NCBI GenBank assembly: GCA_018665505.1
Contig: JABJCS010000844.1
Location: 1-11,508 of the forward strand
Direction of reading: 5' to 3'
Source: Alphaproteobacteria bacterium
Lineage (GTDB): Bacteria > Pseudomonadota > Alphaproteobacteria > UBA8366
Length of the DNA stretch: 11,508 bases
Shown: positions 6,053-11,508 of the stretch, in pieces
How positions within the stretch are numbered: the stretch's first letter is position 1
How the letters are laid out: each line of letters starts with the position of its first letter
Translations under genes and position numbers: made by a program
The notes under the pieces: model-generated
What the model saw: the letters and a program-made list of their open reading frames with translations, nothing else
What the model was told of the DNA's origin: nothing
The model's database searches: none

Positions 6053-8008
6053 GTGCGCGACGGCAAGAATATGCCACAAAGAGAACTGGACCGACGCAAG
6101 GCCATCGCACTTGCTGAACCGCTATTGCGCGGCAATCTCATCGCCAGAGATGGACGCACGACAGGCATCAACATCGTCCTGCAATATCCGGAAAAGAGCT
6201 TAACTGAAGTTCCCGAAGCGGTCGCCCACGTCCGCGCGGTCCGTGACGAGATCCAACGAGAGTTTCCCGACCTCGTCATCGCGCTCAGCGGCGTGTCGAT
6301 GCTGAACAACGCCTTCGCGGAGAGCGGCCAAACCGACGCCATGACGCTAATTCCGCTGATGTACGCGGTGTTGCTAGTCTTCATGGTGGCGCTATTGCGC
6401 AGCGTTTCCGGCACGATCGGTACATTGCTGGTCATCGGATTTTCGACCGCCGCCGCTATGGGGTTTGCGGGATATATCGGCATTAAACTGACGCCAATAT
6501 CGATTACCGCGCCGACAATCGTGCTCACGCTCGCCATCGCCGACAGTATCCATATCCTGGTAACTCAACTCGGTCTGATGCGCGACGGATCGGAGAAGAT
6601 CGCGGCGATCAAGGAAAGTGTGCGCATCAACGCATTGGCCGTCACGATCACCAGCCTGACGACCATTGTCGGTTTCCTCGCCCTGAACTTCTCAGACGCA
6701 CCGCCCTATCACGATCTTGGAAATATCACGGCCGTCGGCATCGCCATCGCTTGGGCAATTTCTCTCGCGTTTCTGCCCGCGGTTATGAGCCTCCTGCCGT
6801 TGCGGACGAAAGGGCGCGACGTCGCCGGTGGATGGAGCCTTCGCTTCATGGACCGGTTATCGGAGTTCGTTATTCGCCGCTACCGCTCGATCTTGGTCGG
6901 CTTCGGAATTGTCGCCGTGGCCTTGATCGCGGTTATCCCGACCATCGATCTCGACGATCAATGGGTGAAGTATTTCGATCATCGGATCCAGTTCCGAGGC
7001 GACGCCGAGTTTGCCATTGAACATCTGGCCGGCCTCTATCCCATCGAGTATTCGGTCGAAGCAGGCGAGCCCGGCGGCATCAGCAATCCGGAATATCTGG
7101 TAAAACTCGACGCCTTTACCGTTTGGCTCCGCAAACAACCCGAAGTGCGCCATGTCTACAGCTACACGGACATTATCAAACGCCTCAACAAGAACATGCA
7201 CGGCGATGATGCGACATGGTATGCGATACCGGACGACCGCCGCCTCGCCGCCCAATACCTGCTTCTGTACGAAATGTCGCTGCCGTTCGGCCTCGACTTG
7301 AACGATCGGATCAATATCGACAAATCCGCTACCCGTGTCACCGCCACCCTGGATGAGGTAACGACGGTTCAGCTACGGGAGTTCCTAATCAGGTCGGAAA
7401 ATTGGCTGAAGGAGAACACACCGCCCGCCATGCACGCCAACCCTACAAGCGCGTCGGTGATGTTCGCCCATATTTCCGAGCGCAACATTAATAGCATGCT
7501 GCAAGGAAACTTGATCGCCATTGCCTTGATCGCGATCATTATGGCGCTTGCTCTGCGCAGCATCGGCATGGGAGCTCTGAGTCTGCTACCCAATGCGGTA
7601 CCGGTGCTCATGACTTTTGGTCTTTGGGCATTGCTGGTGGGACAAGTCGGCATGGCGGCAGCAACGGTCACAGCGACGGCGCTCGGCATTGTGGTCGATG
7701 ATTCAGTCCACTTGCTGACGAAGTTCCTGCGTGGCCGGCGGGAGAAAGGTTTCGGGCCGGAAGATGCTCTGCGATATGCGTTCCGCACGGTCGGTCCGGC
7801 CATCATGACCACGACAATGATCCTAACGGTTGGGTTCTCCGTACTGGCGGTCTCGACATTTAAGGTAAACGCGGAGATGGGCTTGCTGACCGCGATTGCG
7901 ATCGTCCTCGCTCTCATCTTTGATTTCCTCTTCCTCCCAGCACTCCTGTTGCTGGGCAAACGCGACAAGGAGAACGCCGATGCGACATTCGCAAACGCAG
8001 CGGAATAA
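6053..8008 (+). CDS. RND transporter, C-terminal portion after the TAG
   Basis: These 651 codons from a possible GTG start (6053) contain the rest of periplasmic domain 1, then a five-helix sterol-sensing-like block starting near residue 96 with TLAIADSIHILVT (159-171). Helix 7 is near 279-297, periplasmic domain 2 spans about 300-480, and the final five-helix block contains GIVVDDSVHLLTKF (545-558). The protein would act in the inner membrane as a proton-driven exporter of hydrophobic or lipid-like molecules. Without helix 1 the periplasmic part before helix 2 has no export signal, so an independently made C-terminal piece would probably be mis-oriented. AGGA (6045-6048) is 4 nt before the GTG; an in-frame ATG lies at 6071. 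The 3' end overlaps the LolA-like gene by 29 bp. Confidence 0.7.
   Translation: MRDGKNMPQRELDRRKAIALAEPLLRGNLIARDGRTTGINIVLQYPEKSLTEVPEAVAHVRAVRDEIQREFPDLVIALSGVSMLNNAFAESGQTDAMTLIPLMYAVLLVFMVALLRSVSGTIGTLLVIGFSTAAAMGFAGYIGIKLTPISITAPTIVLTLAIADSIHILVTQLGLMRDGSEKIAAIKESVRINALAVTITSLTTIVGFLALNFSDAPPYHDLGNITAVGIAIAWAISLAFLPAVMSLLPLRTKGRDVAGGWSLRFMDRLSEFVIRRYRSILVGFGIVAVALIAVIPTIDLDDQWVKYFDHRIQFRGDAEFAIEHLAGLYPIEYSVEAGEPGGISNPEYLVKLDAFTVWLRKQPEVRHVYSYTDIIKRLNKNMHGDDATWYAIPDDRRLAAQYLLLYEMSLPFGLDLNDRINIDKSATRVTATLDEVTTVQLREFLIRSENWLKENTPPAMHANPTSASVMFAHISERNINSMLQGNLIAIALIAIIMALALRSIGMGALSLLPNAVPVLMTFGLWALLVGQVGMAAATVTATALGIVVDDSVHLLTKFLRGRREKGFGPEDALRYAFRTVGPAIMTTTMILTVGFSVLAVSTFKVNAEMGLLTAIAIVLALIFDFLFLPALLLLGKRDKENADATFANAAE
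7967..7972 (+). promoter_or_regulatory. Ribosome-binding site that fixes the LolA-like gene start
   Basis: AAGGAG lies 7 nt before the ATG at 7980. It selects this start over an in-frame upstream ATG (7896), whose extra 28 residues would only mask the signal peptide and deepen the overlap with the RND gene. Confidence 0.75.
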
Positions 8009-8792
8009 AATCGCCACTGCTCTTTCGATCATCCTGATCACGGTCTCGGCTCAGACAAGCGCCGAGACCATCGAAGAAAAAGGTTTCGCCATCGCGGCGC
8101 GCAGCGACCGCTCGGACCGGGGTTTCACCGACAGCCGGGTGAAGATGAAAATGGTGTTGCGAAACGCTGCGGGCCGCGAAGCGACGCGGACCCTTGTCCT
8201 GAACACTCTCGAGGTTCCGGACGAACAGGTCGGTGATAAAAGCATCATCATCTTCGATAGCCCCGCCGATATCGACGGCACCGCCCTGCTTTCTCACGCC
8301 AAAATTTTGGACGCGGACAACCAATGGCTCTATCTGCCGGCACTGAAGCGGGTCAAACGAATTTCTTCGGTCAACAAGTCCGGCCCTTTCGTGGGTAGCG
8401 AATTCGCTTTCGAGGATTTCACGGCGCTGGAGCTCAATAAGTACTCCTATCGCTATATCAGATCAGAATCCTGTGGTGAGCTGACCTGCGATGTGGTCGA
8501 ACGAAAACCACGCTACGAGCATTCCGGTTACTCACGGCAGCTCGCCTGGATCGACCAGAAGGATTACCAGGTCCGCAAGGTCGACTTCTTCGATCGCCGC
8601 GGCGATTTGCTGAAGACGTTGGAGCAAAAGGAATGGAAACAATACGACGGCAAGTATTGGCGCTCCCACCTGCTTTCTATGACCAACCATCAAACCCGCA
8701 AAAGCACCGACCTGCGCTTTAGCGACTACGCATTCAAGACCGGCCAACGCGACCGCGACTTCTCCAAGAGTATTCTGAAGCGGTTGCGATGA
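7980..8792 (+). CDS. Periplasmic LolA-like (outer membrane lipoprotein-sorting) protein
   Basis: This 270-residue protein has a Sec signal peptide (basic start, hydrophobic IATALSIILITVSA, cleavage after QTSA near residue 28). The mature part matches what I know of the LolA_like family (PF17131): KMKMVLRNAAGREATRTL, an IIFDSPADIDGTALLSHA-type segment, QWLYLPALKRVKRIS, SGPFVGSEFAFEDF and NHQTRKSTDLRFSDY. These proteins have the half-open barrel of LolA/LolB, which holds acyl chains, and are often encoded next to MMPL-type RND exporters. The likely role is to accept or hand on a hydrophobic substrate in the periplasm, although a true lipoprotein carrier role is not shown. It overlaps the RND gene by 29 bp at its start, and its TGA overlaps the next ATG (ATGA), so the three genes appear translationally coupled. 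Confidence 0.88.
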   Translation: MRHSQTQRNKIATALSIILITVSAQTSAETIEEKGFAIAARSDRSDRGFTDSRVKMKMVLRNAAGREATRTLVLNTLEVPDEQVGDKSIIIFDSPADIDGTALLSHAKILDADNQWLYLPALKRVKRISSVNKSGPFVGSEFAFEDFTALELNKYSYRYIRSESCGELTCDVVERKPRYEHSGYSRQLAWIDQKDYQVRKVDFFDRRGDLLKTLEQKEWKQYDGKYWRSHLLSMTNHQTRKSTDLRFSDYAFKTGQRDRDFSKSILKRLR

Positions 8793-9997
8793 GCCCAGTC
8801 GCCAAAAATTTTGGATGGTTGGGTGTCCTGAGTAGCCTATTGCTCTGGAGCCTACCGGCGGCGGGCGAGACCAGCGTCTCCGGATTTATTGCGAGCGAGG
8901 TTCGTTGGTTCCCGCAATCCCCGTCTTTCGATGCTCAGCTGTCGGGTGCCGAGCCCTCACTCATACTTTCGCCCGAACTGCGCTATCGCAGCGAAGACAG
9001 GCAAGTGAAGGCAACGTTTTCCCCGTTCGCTCGGTTGACCGGCCGCAATACGGACCGCAGTCATGTCGATATCCGAGAGGCCTATATCTCGACCCGTAGC
9101 GGTGACTGGGATTTTCTGGTGGGCGTCAACAAGGTCTTCTGGGGGGTCGCTGAATCCCGCCACTTGGTTGACATCATCAACCAAAGTGACCTTTCAGAGG
9201 ACACCGATGAAGAAGATAAGCTCGGCCAGCCGATGCTGACCGCAGGCGTGCAAAAGGATTGGGGTCGGTTGGACGTCTTTATTCTGCCGGGATTCCGCGA
9301 ACGCGATTTTCCCGACGCCAAAGGACGGCTCAGAACAGCGCAACCGGTCAGCGAGAACGCAGCCATCCTGGAGACAGACCAAGGCAACGCCCATGTGGAT
9401 ATCGCCGCCCGGTACTCGCAAGTTTTGGGCGACTGGGACATCGGGTTTTCCGGATTTCACGGATTAAGTCGGGAAGCGCGTCTTCCTCTCAGTGCTGACG
9501 AGACACGGCGTATCCCTCATTACGATCTCATCACCCAAGGTGGCGTCGATCTTCAATATACGAACGAGGAATGGCTGTGGAAGTTTGAAGGAATTGTCCG
9601 CGAGGGACACGGCAGCACCTTCGCCGCCATAGTTGGCGGGTTCGAATATACCTTCTTTCAAATCTCCGAGAGTGTTTCGGATCTCGGATTTCTCATGGAG
9701 TACCATCACGATGGCCGGGACCCGGCCTCGACCCCATCGACGGCATTCGATAACGACGTGTTTGTCGGAACCCGCTGGGCGCTCAACGATATCGACGACA
9801 CTCAAGCCTTGGCCGGAATCGTCGCGGATATGGACGACGGTACTTCTTCGCTATTTGTAGAGGCCGAGCGCCGCATCGGCGACAGTTGGAAGGTAGAGGC
9901 GGAGGCCCGCTTTTTGGTCAATGTGGATCCGGCGAACGCCTTTGCCCCCTTCAAGCGGGATAGCTTCTTCAACTTTCGCGTCTCGCGGTTTTTCTAA
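8789..9997 (+). CDS. Predicted outer-membrane beta-barrel protein
   Basis: This 402-residue protein starts with a signal peptide (hydrophobic GVLSSLLLWSLPAAG, cleavage near residue 26). The mature region is rich in alternating polar/apolar stretches such as VSGFIASEVRWFP, ELRYRSEDRQVKATFSPFARL, DWDFLVGVNKVFWG and SWKVEAEARFLVN. It ends in FNFRVSRFF; a C-terminal phenylalanine is the classical recognition signal for the BAM machinery. I do not recognise a named family. Its place as the third gene, coupled by an ATGA overlap to the LolA-like gene, suggests it is the outer-membrane component or acceptor of the same pathway. The acidic loop SDLSEDTDEEDK (about 133-144) is probably extracellular or periplasmic. 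Its TAA stop overlaps the convergent gene's stop. Confidence 0.8.
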   Translation: MSPVAKNFGWLGVLSSLLLWSLPAAGETSVSGFIASEVRWFPQSPSFDAQLSGAEPSLILSPELRYRSEDRQVKATFSPFARLTGRNTDRSHVDIREAYISTRSGDWDFLVGVNKVFWGVAESRHLVDIINQSDLSEDTDEEDKLGQPMLTAGVQKDWGRLDVFILPGFRERDFPDAKGRLRTAQPVSENAAILETDQGNAHVDIAARYSQVLGDWDIGFSGFHGLSREARLPLSADETRRIPHYDLITQGGVDLQYTNEEWLWKFEGIVREGHGSTFAAIVGGFEYTFFQISESVSDLGFLMEYHHDGRDPASTPSTAFDNDVFVGTRWALNDIDDTQALAGIVADMDDGTSSLFVEAERRIGDSWKVEAEARFLVNVDPANAFAPFKRDSFFNFRVSRFF

Positions 9998-11115
9998 CGC
10001 CGCAGCAGGAACTCACGACCGACCTTCACGCGCGGCACGCCGTCATACGCCACGATATCGGCGGTGGCATAGGTTTCCGTCCAACGCTCCGGCAAAAAAC
10101 TTCCCGTACCGATGACATCAACTGGTGCTTCGCCGATGGCGAAGGCGTTGCATTTCTCGGGGCTGAAACCACTGGAACAAACGATTTTCGCGTTCGCAAA
10201 ACCGGCCTCGTCCAAAGATTCCCGCACATGCCAGGCCGCAGCCACGGTGACGCCGGGTCCAATTAAATGGCGTAACTCGGTCTCTGTCCGATAGCCTCTA
10301 ATGGCTTCGGGAACATTGCGGTCGAGTACCGCATAGGATGCCGCTGGATCCAAGCCTTCGCAGAACCGCCCACCCGGCGTATCCAAGCGAAACGCGAGCC
10401 GACCCTCGGACGCCATATCGGGGAACCGTTCGCAAACTGTGATGGCGTCGCTGACCTCTTTGCCGAAATAGTCGACCAGCACCGTGAGGTCCTCGCCGGG
10501 AAACGTCTCATGGAACATTTCCGCCGCGCGGAGGGTCGAACCCGCGTAGCCGATCAACGCGTGGGGCATTGTCCCCAACCCAGCTTCTCGGCCGTAGTAA
10601 TGCGCAGTCGCATCGGTCGCATTGCCGATGAATCCTTGCACGGAATCGCCCTTCCGACGTGCCCGCGCCGAGCCGACAGAGGCAGCATAGGCCATCATCT
10701 CCGCCATTTCCGTCCCGGCGCAATGACGCGCATCCATCGCCAAAAAGGCCACGTTCGGCAAATCCATACACATTGTGTAGGCGTTCCAGGCAGCCACGCA
10801 GGGCGGGCCGATCTTTTGCAAAAGTAGTGTCTCGAGATCGACGAGATGGGCAAACGGCCCGCTGATGAACATTAAGGGTTCACCGGCGCCGACCCAGCGG
10901 CCCTCGTCATGGGTCAACTCGATCTTGAATGTGACGCCGCGCGCTGCCGCGACCTCATTCAGCCAATCAATCGCAAGCTTCGGCGCCGAGACCACCGGTC
11001 GCCGCATGAATACCGCATAGGTCACGGAAACGTCGCCGAACTTCTCGACCGTCCGTTTCGTCCGATTGAAATAGACGTCGGCCCAGCGGCTGATTTCGTC
11101 CGGCTTCACCGTCAT
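9994..11115 (-). CDS. pncB: Nicotinate phosphoribosyltransferase
   Basis: This enzyme joins nicotinate to PRPP to give nicotinate mononucleotide, the first step of the Preiss-Handler NAD salvage route in the cytosol. The 373-residue protein shows the family pattern: an N-terminal domain with YFNRTK and FMRRP segments, then DARHCAGTEMAEMMAYAA near 128-145, the GTMPHALIG motif (181-189), which corresponds to the conserved GT-x-AH region of NAPRTases, VDYFGKEVSDAI (214-225), IVCSSGFSPEKCNAF (311-325) and the phosphate-binding DVIGTGSFLP (333-342). A strong GGAGG (complement of 11121-11125) lies 5 nt before the ATG. It follows the DAHP synthase gene by 51 bp on the same strand and may be co-transcribed. 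A nicotinamide phosphoribosyltransferase-like or related specificity cannot be excluded from sequence alone. Confidence 0.88.
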   Translation of the reverse strand: MTVKPDEISRWADVYFNRTKRTVEKFGDVSVTYAVFMRRPVVSAPKLAIDWLNEVAAARGVTFKIELTHDEGRWVGAGEPLMFISGPFAHLVDLETLLLQKIGPPCVAAWNAYTMCMDLPNVAFLAMDARHCAGTEMAEMMAYAASVGSARARRKGDSVQGFIGNATDATAHYYGREAGLGTMPHALIGYAGSTLRAAEMFHETFPGEDLTVLVDYFGKEVSDAITVCERFPDMASEGRLAFRLDTPGGRFCEGLDPAASYAVLDRNVPEAIRGYRTETELRHLIGPGVTVAAAWHVRESLDEAGFANAKIVCSSGFSPEKCNAFAIGEAPVDVIGTGSFLPERWTETYATADIVAYDGVPRVKVGREFLLRR

Positions 11116-11166
11116 CGCACCCTCCGGCGCAATATGCGCGCTCCGGTTAACTCAAGTGACCCGCCG

Positions 11167-11508
<342 letters not shown>

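Larger units (their letters stand above)
5657..8008 (+). pseudogene. MMPL-type RND transporter interrupted by one in-frame TAG
   Basis: Read through, this frame encodes a 783-codon RND permease of the MMPL/SSD-containing class, a normal length for the family. It has two repeats, each with one membrane helix, a large periplasmic loop and five more helices. Codon 130 is TAG (6044-6046). The frame is unchanged on both sides, so there is no indel. The flanking protein reads DDLTV-stop-DLVRDGKN. In relatives as I recall them this segment reads like VEDLV, so a GAG-to-TAG change is the simplest explanation. Conserved proton-relay-region motifs persist downstream (ADSIH and VVDDSVH), and the two downstream genes are intact, so any inactivation looks recent. 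Alternatives are a sequencing error, suppression of UAG or restart at GTG 6053. GGGA (5645-5648) lies 8 nt before the ATG. Confidence 0.75.

Noticed and set aside
7896..7979. Upstream in-frame start for the LolA-like gene
   Set aside because: It adds a Ser-rich leader lying within the RND coding region and buries the signal peptide; the ATG at 7980 has AAGGAG at the right distance.
8764..8779. TATTCTG half-site near the end of the LolA-like gene
   Set aside because: It lies in coding sequence and the left arm does not match the CAGAA consensus; probably chance.

Overview
The window looks like chromosomal DNA from a proteobacterium, most likely an alphaproteobacterium. This is an inference from the gene content: a CysD/CysNC pair, a plant-type (class II) DAHP synthase, an MMPL-type RND exporter and an outer-membrane protein ending in an aromatic residue. 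Base composition is moderately GC-rich and even across the window. I see no insertion sequence, tRNA, rRNA or CRISPR array.

Layout. Left end, minus strand: the signal-peptide end of an exported protein that runs off the window (1-94), preceded by a BASS/SBF-type membrane transporter (190-1137). After a 134-bp divergent intergenic region, the plus strand carries a SAM-dependent methyltransferase (1272-2063) and the sulfate-activation pair cysD (2130-3047) and cysNC (3047-4876), which overlap by one base. Next comes a TetR-type regulator (4952-5551) followed by an envelope-transport operon: an MMPL/RND permease (5657-8008), a periplasmic LolA-like protein (7980-8792) and a predicted outer-membrane beta-barrel (8789-9997). 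The right end is on the minus strand: the last 113 codons of a class II DAHP synthase (11167-11508) followed by nicotinate phosphoribosyltransferase (9994-11115), whose stop codon overlaps the barrel gene's stop codon.

Two things stand out. First, the RND permease frame is interrupted at codon 130 by a single in-frame TAG (6044-6046), with no frameshift. Homology continues on both sides, so this is a nonsense mutation, a sequencing error or a recoded/reinitiated gene. Second, a 16-bp palindrome, CAGAAYGNNTATTCTG, occurs three times: just before tetR (4931-4946) and twice before the RND operon (5561-5576, 5617-5632). This is the expected pattern for a TetR-family repressor controlling itself and the adjacent exporter. 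Each copy contains TATTCT, a plausible -10 element. A terminator-like hairpin with eight T residues sits between the two exporter-side copies.

How the genes work together (inference): the TetR protein senses an unknown ligand and controls an inner-membrane/periplasm/outer-membrane route for a hydrophobic or lipid-like substrate. CysD/CysNC convert sulfate to APS and PAPS. The transporter, methyltransferase, NAD-salvage and shikimate-pathway genes are neighbours without an evident functional link to that operon.
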